Origin: Daedaleopsis sinensis
Taxonomy: Eukaryota; Basidiomycota; Agaricomycetes; Polyporales; Polyporaceae
DNA: 64,000 nucleotides
Direction: 5' to 3'
Assembly (NCBI GenBank): GCA_033807695.1
Contig: CM066301.1
Span: 4,712,001-4,776,000, forward strand
Shown here: in pieces, positions 10,435 to 19,339 of the stretch
Position numbering within the stretch: the stretch's first letter is position 1
Layout: each line of letters starts with the position of its first letter
Made by a program: the position numbers and the translations under genes
The notes under the pieces: model-generated
Seen by the model: only the letters and a program-made list of their open reading frames with translations
Told to the model about the DNA's origin: nothing
Database searches by the model: none

Positions 10435-11258
10435 ATGTCCGCCTCTCTGGAGCTGGTCCTATACGTCCCGCAAGTCACGAATGCACCCCCTACCCTACCT
10501 TCATCGTCAATTATGGATGGAGACACATTTCAAGACGATACTCTCTTCTTAGAAAACTGGGTTAACCGACGAGCAATTCCGTACGTGCGCCAACTTTCTT
10601 CAGCCCGTTCTGTCCCAACCGTTAACTTTCATTCCACTTCCAGAAGACTATACCGCCTGATGCTACACACCTCGTTGTCCCCACACGGCCTACCTCTCAC
10701 TACCGCCGCTGATCAATGCAAGTGGGGTAAAGGCTTGAACAAAGACATCCTCTGCTGTGCGGACGGTTCTCCTTGCCCCATATACGCGGTGGGTACGTTG
10801 GACGCCGTCGGCTCATCCTACGGCCCTACAAGACCCACCACGTTCATGATTCGCCTCGACTTCCTGCGCATTCATGATCATACGGCACACTGGACTCTTC
10901 TTGATCGCGTGTCGACCGACATCGGTATGTCCACACAACCTTCGCCTGTCTTCTTCCGCTCATCCACGTCGTTTCGGCAGTCGCTACACCACCGTTCACC
11001 ATGAACGCAATCAAAGTGAACGTGAGTGACAACTTGCCCCATACTACCACCACTGAACGTCCGCAGGCCACCCCTTCTGTGTACGACGGCACGAAACGTG
11101 TTCGCGCAAAGAATGACATGGTGGAGCTCGCATTTGACAACCTTCACAAGAACGACATCGTTCTTGGTGAAGTTTTTGGTATGCGCGACGGCATAGATCG
11201 TGCATGGGCTGTTTCGTTTCACATCCACGCGCTTACGTTGCTTCTCCGTGCTCCTTGA
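10435..11258 (+). CDS. OB-fold-like array member 2, 219 aa, 4 exons
   Basis: Exons 10435-10580, 10644-10924, 10981-11021 and 11067-11258 join in phases 2, 1, 0 to 220 codons including the stop. The plan is the same as in the gene at 8339-9485. The second exon has the CPIYAVGTLDAV and FMIRLDFLRIHDH strands. The last exon has VYDGTKRVRAKNDM, KNDIVLGEVFGMRD and WAVSFHIHALTLLLRAP and stops right after the final strand, so the acidic tail is absent. The 45-bp third intron is a multiple of three and open, so it could be retained. A second ATG at 10513 is also possible as start. Role is unknown; probably the same fold as its neighbours. Confidence 0.78.
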
Positions 11259-11575
11259 ACATCGGTGCATTCACGTGTTGCGAGATGTGTACTAGTGCAT
11301 TCCCTAAATGTTACAAACCTGTTTCTCCACTAGTTTCCTGCATTCCAACAGCGTGTTTGACGATGCGCTCCTGACAGTGACCATACCTTGTTCGATACAT
11401 TATTTGATTCACTTTCCCCTATGTGAGATCATGCACAGCTTCCAAAAGCACCCCACCTTACTAGAACCGATATGCTCTGGACACGTTAGGTCACCGCCGA
11501 CTCGCAGCCGCTTCGTTCTCCCTATCTTGCTTACTCACTCACGACCTCGACCTCACCCCTTCTTAACTGGCTGCG
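11259..11575. other. Spacer between array members 2 and 3
   Basis: About 320 bp, pyrimidine-rich towards the right. No gene was seen; presumably the terminator of member 2 and promoter of member 3. Confidence 0.5.
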
Positions 11576-12511
11576 ATGGTCATGACTCCGCACACAGTCC
11601 CCGCCGCTGTCATCATGTCATCCCCACTCCCCCATACTTCGTCCTCACCTTCTGAATCTCGTCCTGCTTCCCCTCTGGAACCTCAGCCATATCCAGAAGA
11701 GGCGTTCCAGCCCCAGCCCGATCCGGTTGAGCTCCCACTACATCCTCTCATCGACGACCGAACTATCGTTGTTTCAGGACCGGTCAACAGCGGTATCCTC
11801 CGGTACGCTCACTGGCGCTAAGCCTCTCTCTGCTAGACTGACTCCCATTCACAGCCGTCTGCACCGTGTAGTGAACAGCACCATCCCTGGCAGATACGCA
11901 CGTACCTTGTCCAGAATACCCAGGTCCGCAACATGGGCCCCCATCGGCAACCCACAATACTTGTCGATGAGGGACAATCCACTCAGTTTTTTCGTCGTCG
12001 GCACCATCGACCACGTCTACAACTTCGACCGCACAAACAGCCCCGCTGGGCGTGCACAGCTTCAGGTACAGTTTGTGCGCGCTCTCGACCATATCGCCAT
12101 GACTCGACTCCTTGACATGGCTCAACCACCTCCAAGTACGTTCATTAATGCATTGCTGAACTGTGTGCTGACCGCACTGCAGTGCAGTATCCTGAACACC
12201 TCACCACGTACAAACTCTTGGGTACCCGCCGCCAGGTGCGAACCTTTTTGTTTCAATTTCCACTATTGCAGTGCCCGATGACAACTTTCCAGGTATACCC
12301 GCACGTGTACGATGGTACTATGGGTATTAGCTGCAAAGAAGGCATGAACACTCTGGGCTGGAACGTGCTAGAACGCGGGCAGATCGTTTTGTTGGAGATG
12401 AGGTGCGGTCGTCGCTCGCGTACTGGAGGCCTCCGCCCGGTGTGGTTTGATCTGGTGTCTGTCACTATGTTATATCGACAGCGCAATGTCCTCCCGCTCC
12501 AAGCCATCTGA
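11576..12511 (+). CDS. OB-fold-like array member 3, 266 aa, 4 exons
   Basis: Exons 11576-11802, 11855-12135, 12183-12235 and 12272-12511 join in phases 2, 1, 0 to 267 codons including the stop. The second exon is 281 bp, the same length as in member 2. The first 65 residues are Pro/Ser/Glu-rich. The conserved part has NPLSFFVVGTIDHV, AQLQVQFVRALDHIA, then VYDGTMGISCKEGM, RGQIVLLEMRCGRR and VWFDLVSVTMLYR. A short intron of 36 bp precedes the last exon and is a multiple of three, so splicing there is uncertain. No acidic tail. Unknown function; a sister of the adjacent genes. Confidence 0.78.
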
Positions 12512-13420
12512 CCCAGTGGCCATCCTATGTGTACTCGCACCGCCCCTACAACTTAGATCTCACACATACCGAGTACTCCATTACCGTTAATTTAAATGAA
12601 TTTACCGAGTCGAGCACCCACTGTTTAAGTGAGCGATTCCTGGCGCTTCCATCTTTCCACCTTCCCACATTTTCCGACCCCACTGACTGTGCCCTACAGA
12701 GCTACAGCTCGCTCACACTGTCGTCTTGTCCGTGTCATGTCACACGCTCTCACTCGTACTACACCTACGTCCCCGCCATCTCCCGACGCATTCACAGACT
12801 GGGGTACATTGGTCAACGCATTTCACGACTATGACTGCCTCGAGCACGACATACATCACAACCACTAGTACGAATCCAACCTAACTTATGCCAATCTCTG
12901 GGTACCGCTACAGTGAGTGCTCCATACACCTTCCCCAGAGCGAGACTGATACATTGAATACATTTCCGGCTGGTCATACTGTCTCAGTCCCTGCCACTAC
13001 TCTGTGGTCGTACTGTCTCAGTCCCTGCCACTTCTCTGTATACGGTAAGGGACTAGTGCACATGTACATGTACCAATGACGGACACGGTCTCCCCCTAAT
13101 CGAACTAATCACAATACATCTTTACTGTGGTGAAAGTGGTACGACTTCGCACTTCCAGATCGCGAACATAACTTCAACTGATAGCGGACTATACTACTAG
13201 TCCCAACGATCGGCTCTACTTCACTGGTAAGTGTTCGATCCTTGGCATAGCACACTCGATCACATCAGACATGTCTTACCAACTTATCCGCACCGCAGAC
13301 CGCACTGTCTTCGGTACCGTACCACTGTGTCCACTATCTGCCCAATCCACCGACACGTACTACGCTATCCACTGCTTATATCCTCACCCTCATCATACAC
13401 TCCTTCTATTGCTAACCAGC
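12512..13420. other. Spacer between array members 3 and 4, with a 34-bp tandem duplication
   Basis: Short plus-strand frames only. It contains two adjacent near-identical 34-bp units at 12971-13004 and 13005-13038 (core TACTGTCTCAGTCCCTGCCA). No coding exon could be tied to either flanking gene with confidence. Confidence 0.5.
12971..13038. repeat. 34-bp direct tandem duplication
   Basis: Two units of 34 bp, differing at two or three positions, both containing CTGTCTCAGTCCCTGCCACT. It lies in the spacer before array member 4. A simple local duplication. Confidence 0.85.
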
Positions 13421-14220
13421 ATGAACTCGGCTCACGTTCAGAACACCCGCGAGCTCGTCGCGTCCGACGTCGAGCAGGCTAGCGCAGCACTGACGTTGCC
13501 GAATTGGGTCTCACACACGCAATCCCAGTACGTCTTCGCATCCACCACTCGCCATCCATAACACTAACTTCCTCAACAGCCGAATATCCGCAATTCTCCA
13601 CGCGAACCTGTATTCCTTCCCCTCCCGTCCTCTGTCTGAGGTACCTACACGGGCCAGCTGGGGCTCCACCATCAACTGGGATACAATGTGCCGGATCCGA
13701 GGCGAATGCCCTTTACCGTTCTTCTTCATTGGAGCCGTCCTAGACGTTGACATTCTACAAGGAGCTGGAAGACCGACTGTGATCCGCATGGAATTAGACT
13801 TTGTGCGATCGCGGGACCGAGTTGCTTACAATGGACTGCTCCGCATCCTTGGTGACCGTCATAGTAAGTCTTGCACTCACTGCTTCTGTGTGCTGCCAAC
13901 GCTGACTATACTTCCTCTATAGTTCAACTGCCCGGAACAATTGCGGTATCAAACACAGTCTCTCCTGGGGTGAGTGTCTTCTCCTCTGCCTACACTTCCT
14001 CCAAGTCCCAACGACTACTCAGGTCCCCGCGACTGTATGGGATGCGAGGCTTCGTCTCCGACCTATCCCTCATATGGCAATGCTGCCCGTAAACTTCGTA
14101 TCACGTAACGACATCATCATTGTACAGTCTCTAGCTACACGCGATCGCAGAACCGGTCAATGGGTAGTCAACTTCTTATACACTGCTCTGTACCTGCTAC
14201 TTGAAGCGCCGAATCCGTAG
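13421..14220 (+). CDS. OB-fold-like array member 4, 211 aa, 4 exons
   Basis: Exons 13421-13527, 13580-13863, 13923-13969 and 14023-14220 join in phases 2, 1, 0 to 212 codons including the TAG at 14218-14220. The start is the ATG at 13421; an in-frame-looking upstream ATG at 13271 is possible. The second exon has SWGSTINWDTMC, CPLPFFFIGAVLDV and RMELDFVRSRDRVA. The last has VWDARLRLRPIPHM, RNDIIIVQSLATRD and WVVNFLYTALYLLLEAP. The residue pattern and exon plan match the three upstream genes, so these are tandem duplicates that have diverged strongly while staying open. Confidence 0.78.
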
Positions 14221-14397
14221 AGACGTTGCCCCTATGTAATAGACACACTGCAGCTATCGTAAATCCAATCTACCGGTGCCTCTCTTCGTCACACATCCGC
14301 TCATTTCTCACAATCCACAGCGTCTCTCACTTCCAGTGCTACTTAAGCCAATGTCAAACCAATCTACGACGCGGTGACACCCACTCCCGCATCTACC

Positions 14398-14757
14398 ATG
14401 ACGTTGCCTATCCTCACTCACCACACCTCACTCCCTCCCACTACAACCTCCACCCCTCGTCCCGACCTTCACGACCTTTACAAGTGCATCACAGACCTAT
14501 ACGACTACAATGTTTTTGTGCTTGTGACCACCGCAGTCGACATGGAACTCCTCACATCCACACTCGGCGATGTTGTATGTAACCACTGACGCGAGTAATT
14601 TCTGCCCTCTCTGATGATCCACGTGCTGCTACAGGTTTGCGTTGAGACCCACAAACTCTTGTGCAGTCGCGAGCACTTGCATCGTGAACTTCTGCAACTG
14701 ACTGATCACGTTCTCAATCGCCCACACGTCAGTTACCTTTTTCGCGCTCTCTCGTAA
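14398..14757 (+). CDS. Small orphan protein, 99 aa, 2 exons
   Basis: Exons 14398-14574 and 14635-14757 (GTATGT donor, CAG acceptor, phase 0) give 99 residues. After a Thr/Pro-rich start it is predicted helical: DLHDLYKCITDLYDYNVFVL, then VCVETHKLLCSREHLHREL and LQLTDHVLNRPHVSYLFRAL. It is the last gene in the plus-strand series after the OB-like array and has the same orientation. No family recognised. A minus-strand frame across 14880-14629 competes with it. Confidence 0.45.
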
Positions 14758-15040
14758 ACCTCGCTGAGCATTGACACTCCCATTCAGGATGACGGCATCA
14801 TCGATTCCCAGCGACGTGGCCGACCAACCGTCCATCTCATCATGTTTTTGCCGCCACCACTGTCGCCTACTGTCCTGCACCCCAGAGAACTACACATCGT
14901 CAATTAACATTCAGTTCTTATCTTTACTTGACCAACTACTACCTATACTCGAGCTGTCTACAAAATATGTTCTCTCAAATAAGCAGGTGGAATCGGACCT
15001 AGCGTGCGAAGCATCGCGATCACTAACCAAGTTGTCGGAA
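14758..15040. other. Short intergenic stretch
   Basis: No gene supported. The minus-strand frame at 14880-14629 overlaps the small plus-strand gene and lacks splice or family support. Confidence 0.4.
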
Positions 15041-15425
15041 AGGTAAACTTTCACGGTAGACTATGTAGAAGCCGGAAATGTCCGGGGTTTGTTGCCTATC
15101 ACGGGATTATTAGGTGTCCTGAAATTGGCGGGAAAGTTATCCAACTCGGCAAGTTTCCGGCGGACAAACAGGTGGTCTTCCGGGCCCATGTTAGGACGCA
15201 GGAAATCTGGCCTAGACAGGCAAGCTTTCTGAGTAATATCCTGCATCAAGAAAGGCCTGGGAAAGGCATGAAAAATGACCCGAACAGGCTGCCTTTCCTG
15301 GTCTACTTTCCTGCACTCTGATAGGCCCAAGATAGGTCATCTGTTCGGACCATTTCCGGATGGCAGAAAGGGCACGGAAACGGTAAGCTTTCCTGCAACT
15401 TTCCTGCATCCGGAAATTGTACTGG
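15041..15425. repeat. Block dense in TTTCCTG / TTTCCGG motifs in both orientations
   Basis: About 380 bp with many copies of two short words and their complements: TTTCCTG or CAGGAAA near 15195, 15294, 15305, 15387, 15400 and TTTCCGG or CCGGAAA near 15072, 15150, 15353, 15411. It also has CCGGAAATGTCCGG, a near-palindrome. Such clustered short motifs are typical of subterminal transposase-binding regions of DNA transposons, but no terminal inverted repeats were found. Possibly the end of an element. Confidence 0.55.
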
Positions 15426-15440
15426 ACTCCACTCCACACC

Positions 15441-15660
15441 GCACTGCAGCGCACCACGCTACACCACGCCGCGCAACACCACGCCGCGCAACACCTCTCC
15501 GCGCTACTGCTCTCCGCGCTATTCCGCTCCGCGCTACACCTTTCCGCGCTACACCTCTCCACGCAACATCTTTCCGCGCTACACCTCTCCGCGCAGCACC
15601 TCCCCGCGCAACACCGCACCAACACCTCGTCTCCGCGCTACACCACACCGCCCCTACCTT
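15441..15660. repeat. GC-rich minisatellite, degenerate 13-16-bp units
   Basis: Imperfect tandem units such as CTCCGCGCTACACC, CGCCGCGCAACACC and TTCCGCGCTACACC. Long frames on both strands across this stretch (for example repeated C-A-E-R or A-R-R-G-V) are by-products of the repeat. It directly follows the TTTCCTG-rich block. Confidence 0.85.
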
Positions 15661-17039
15661 TGCTACACACCGCGCTCCCCACACCACACCGCACCGACAA
15701 CGCGCAACCCATCCCCCCTTCGACGGCGGTTGGCGCTGCCCCGCTTCTCGGTGCCTCAAAACACCCTTTCGCTCAGAGCCATCCGGCGTCGCCAGCGTGT
15801 GTTGTCCTATCGTATCTCACTCTCCTGGGAAACCCTAGCTGATGCTCGCCTCTCGACCACAGACAGTCTCGAATTCGTTCACTTGCAATTGGACCTCATC
15901 GCGACCAACTTGACGTCAGTACTTCATATCCTGTTTCAATATTTGCGAGAATTCAAAGTAATACTCGAATATGTTTGCAGGCTGTTGTTTTGAATGTTGT
16001 GCAGGAAAGGTTTAATTGTGGAATACAGAATGCATATGATCTAATTAGATCTAGAGTGTAGGACAAAATCGGAGCCGTGAAGCTTTGAAGCTCGGAGCAA
16101 TCCTTGGGACATGGAAGGGCATGGAGCGAAGGCTTGAACGAAGACCAATGCGTTTGATCAAGGGGCGCGACAGAAAAGCCTGCGTAATGGGTGTCTCTCG
16201 CAGGCCGCAGAGCGAACTTGTGAGCGTGAGCAAAACCAAGATTAGGGTAAGGTACTGCTAGGCAAATCGACAGTGGCAGGTCTTCAAAAGGGGGGCACGT
16301 TTAAACGCTCCGTCGACGCAGCGACCCAACTCACCCATTCCCGTTCACCCGTTCCCGTTGATCTTCAGCTCGAACCCCTCCTCCTTACAGACTTCAAGCT
16401 TCAGTGCTCCAGGTCGGAATCGACGATTCGTTGCAGAGTTGGCGTGTTTGAAGTGGGAACCGTCGATCCTTTGTATTGAGATTCTTGAACTTCGGACTAG
16501 CGGCGACCCCCGTCGTGAGTGTGGGCATCAGTACGACATGGTCGAGCTTCAGCGCCAAAGAGGAGAGCAAGAGGAGAGCAAGAGGAGAGGTCCGAGAGAG
16601 ACACGTTCGGAGAATATCGAGGTGGGCCATGGAAGCGGACTTTTTGACCTTGATTAGGTTTTGTGCTGACTCACTTCATTTCGCAGGCCTAGATATTCCT
16701 AAGAGCCGGTTGATCGGGTGCGCAGCAAGTACAGAAGACGACATAAGACTTTGAAGCGAAGGTAGGAGGAAGACGGTGTCAATCGCAATTCCCACATGCG
16801 CTGGCAAACGTTGAATTCGACCATCAATCTCAAAAACAGTAATCCGGCCATCAGCACCAGCAGCAATCCATAAGCAGCCGGCCCGCCAACGGGCGTCCCG
16901 TACCGACCCGCGCTTGCTATCGACGAGGAGCTCCCCAACCCGAACGTCGACTTCCGCGGAGACAGGCAGCGCGCGTGCGACATCAAACTCTGTATAAGGT
17001 CGCCGCTCGAAACACGATGCGTCGACACCCGGGCCACTC
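15661..17039. other. Intergenic region with weak frames
   Basis: No gene supported. A minus-strand frame at 17185-16676 contains LWIAAGADGRITVFEIDGRI, which is protein-like, but no start, splice partner or family could be settled. A single CAGGAAAGG near 16002 echoes the motif block further left. Confidence 0.4.
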
Positions 17040-18095
17040 ATGGGCTCCCTCTTATTCCTCAACATCAACCACCACTCGATTCCCCGATTCCCGCCATCTC
17101 TACTCGTTGCCCGACGTTCCTTAGCCGCCACGACATCAATGCCCACCGTGCCCATCGACCTTGGAGCATCCGCGAAGAAGTACACCGAGGTCAGGAACAG
17201 TTATCTGTTCGATGGTTGTGGGCCCTATATTCACTATCGATGGACAATTTGCCAGCCCGCCCGCTATACACGACCTCCTTCAGCCAACCAGCCCCCTCCC
17301 GTCGTCGTCCAGTCCCCTCCCGTCGTCGTCCAGTCCCCTCCCGTCGTCGTCCAGTCCCCTCCCGTCGTCGTCCAGTCCCCTCCCGTCGTCGTCCAGTCCC
17401 CTCCCGTCGTCGTCCAGCCCCCTCCAGTCGTCCAGCCCCCTCCAGTCGTCCATCAATCTTCTCCCTCCAACGAAACAGTCGCGGCACACCTTTCTGCAGC
17501 TGCTGCCCGCAGCCCCGTTGATGCAGCGCTTCCCACCGTCGTAGACCCTATCATCATACAGCTCCCTGCTGCGGTGCAGCACTCTGTGACCATCCAACTT
17601 CCTCCTGTCTTGCAGAACCCGATCGTCGTCCAGCACCCTGCCATCCACGTCATCATCCACACATCCGCACCTAGAACGTCGCAGTCATCCAGGAGCTCGT
17701 TGCCATCGACGGGCAGAAGACCAATACCTCGAGACCGTACCACTAACACGGGTTCATCACTGTCGACTTTTTCAGGGATGTCCGCTCCTCCGCTGGCCAG
17801 ACCTCCGTCGTTTGTAGTGCTGCCGTCGCCCAGCGTGACTTCATCTTCCAGAACCCCACCAGCGTCGAGCCCGGAGCCATCATCCCAGATGTTGCTGTTG
17901 CCCAACACTATCACATCGTCCCGAGCGTCGCCGTCCGGCGCAAGCTCGTCCACAACCCCGCCATCGTCCAGCGGCAATCCGTTTAGGACGCCGTCGTCTT
18001 CCAAAAGGTCGCCGTCGTTCAACTCAGATCCGTTCAGAACACCCTCGTACAGCGCGGATTCTTCGTCCGAGTCCACGACATCCAAGAAGATGTAG
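17040..18095 (+). CDS. Pro/Val/Ser-rich low-complexity ORF, 351 aa
   Basis: An ATG-started uninterrupted frame. Residues about 83-136 are a PPVVVQS heptad repeat encoded by a 21-bp array. The rest is Ser/Pro/Thr-rich, ending in SSSESTTSKKM. There is no signal peptide of clear quality and no recognised domain. The complementary strand is also open here (DDGRGL repeats), so the open frame may reflect the repeat and base composition rather than selection. Confidence 0.3.
   Translation: MGSLLFLNINHHSIPRFPPSLLVARRSLAATTSMPTVPIDLGASAKKYTEVRNSYLFDGCGPYIHYRWTICQPARYTRPPSANQPPPVVVQSPPVVVQSPPVVVQSPPVVVQSPPVVVQSPPVVVQPPPVVQPPPVVHQSSPSNETVAAHLSAAAARSPVDAALPTVVDPIIIQLPAAVQHSVTIQLPPVLQNPIVVQHPAIHVIIHTSAPRTSQSSRSSLPSTGRRPIPRDRTTNTGSSLSTFSGMSAPPLARPPSFVVLPSPSVTSSSRTPPASSPEPSSQMLLLPNTITSSRASPSGASSSTTPPSSSGNPFRTPSSSKRSPSFNSDPFRTPSYSADSSSESTTSKKM
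17288..17451. repeat. 21-bp tandem array (about 6 full and 2 short units)
   Basis: Near-identical units CCTCCCGTCGTCGTCCAGTC. Two shortened units (CCTCCAGTCGTCCAGCCC) end the array. The period is a multiple of three, so both strands stay open. Likely polymorphic in copy number. Confidence 0.9.
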
Positions 18096-19339
18096 TCTTC
18101 CTGTGCATCTTCTTCCCCGAACGGCGTGGCTTTGGCCACATGAGCAAAGACCAACTCGCTCCGCTCTTTGCACGGTCCAGTGAGTGTAACCCGAGCATCT
18201 CCTCACTCTTCGAAATCCCCTCATCTTGCTTCCCTTTTGTGTACAGTTCTGTACCCAGTACTGCTACTCTGTTTTGTTGCATATCGTCCCATATCTCTCT
18301 CATCTTGCTTTTCACCTGCTCTTTTGCATGCTGCTCCGCTCCTAGATATAATCACGCATCACATCTTGCTGTAGCTATAATCACGCCTGCATCACATCTT
18401 GCTGTACTTCCTACCGAACACGCTTGTATCAATCCATTGGCACTGTACATCTCTCTACATATCTGTTTGTCGTCGATCTCTTGCATGCGTTCTCCGTTAT
18501 CATGTCTTTTCTCTGGTCGCCTCTATCTTGCATAGTTTGACTTTACAAGCACGTTCTTGATTCGTAATATACTCCGCAAAACGCGACGTATTACTACCAC
18601 GATTCGCTGTGACGTACCTCCGAACCGACGCAGAGTTATTACCTCCTCAACGCACGCCGCCGCTGTGTGAGAGACTCGCCCCGCAGACTCCTCCACCGCC
18701 TCCTCCACTCTCGAGCCTTCTGGCCTTTCACCTGCCCAATTCGTCTTAGACCGACCTTCGTTGTGCACGATCGTCGTACTAAACATATATATGTACGTAT
18801 AAGGGACATGATATCAAAAGCTACAGGCAGAGCACACGCCGATACAGCGAGAGCACTAAGTAAGAAAGAGCGCGAGGAGAACATATGCAAGCAGACGATC
18901 GGAAATTACAATAAGGAGTAAGTTAGTGAACTTAGAGCCGATACCGTGTACACCATGAAAGAGAGTAGGCTAGTCCCAGCCCATGGGGCACAAAGTCCGA
19001 TATGATCATACATACCAGGGAAGCTGGCGCGAGTTCGCCGCGCGCAAAGTGACGAGGCAGCCATGCTCCCGAGACCCGACGCAGACTGGGAGCCTGAGCA
19101 CACCTCGTCGCACGCCGCGTCGATGTCGCCTACCCGCCAGCCGAATAAGTTGCCCATCGGACGGGGATGTAGGCGCAGTATCGGAGAGAACGGAGGGGAG
19201 AAATATGGGGAAGGAGACGCGAAGGGTCCTTGAGTGAGAACGGGCCGTTCGAGTCCATGGACGAGTCGCGGCGACGAGTCGTTCACCCCAGACATTACAC
19301 ACTCATCTCCCGCCACCGCCTCCCCAACGCCGCCTCGAC
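18096..19339. other. Intergenic region with a 30-bp tandem duplication
   Basis: No gene supported. At about 18347-18413 two copies of TATAATCACGC...ACATCTTGCTGTA stand in tandem. The rest is pyrimidine-rich with short frames. Confidence 0.45.

Noticed and set aside
15212..15842. Overlapping frames of 137-187 codons on both strands
   Set aside because: They are produced by the GC-rich minisatellite; residues repeat with the DNA period.
16240..16250. GATTAGGGTAAGG as telomere repeat
   Set aside because: Only one TTAGGG occurs; no tandem array.
17453..18154. 233-codon minus-strand frame rich in Asp/Gly/Leu
   Set aside because: It is the complement of a Ser/Pro-rich frame over repeat-biased sequence. 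DDG repeats follow from GTCGTC-type repeats. No evidence of selection on either strand.
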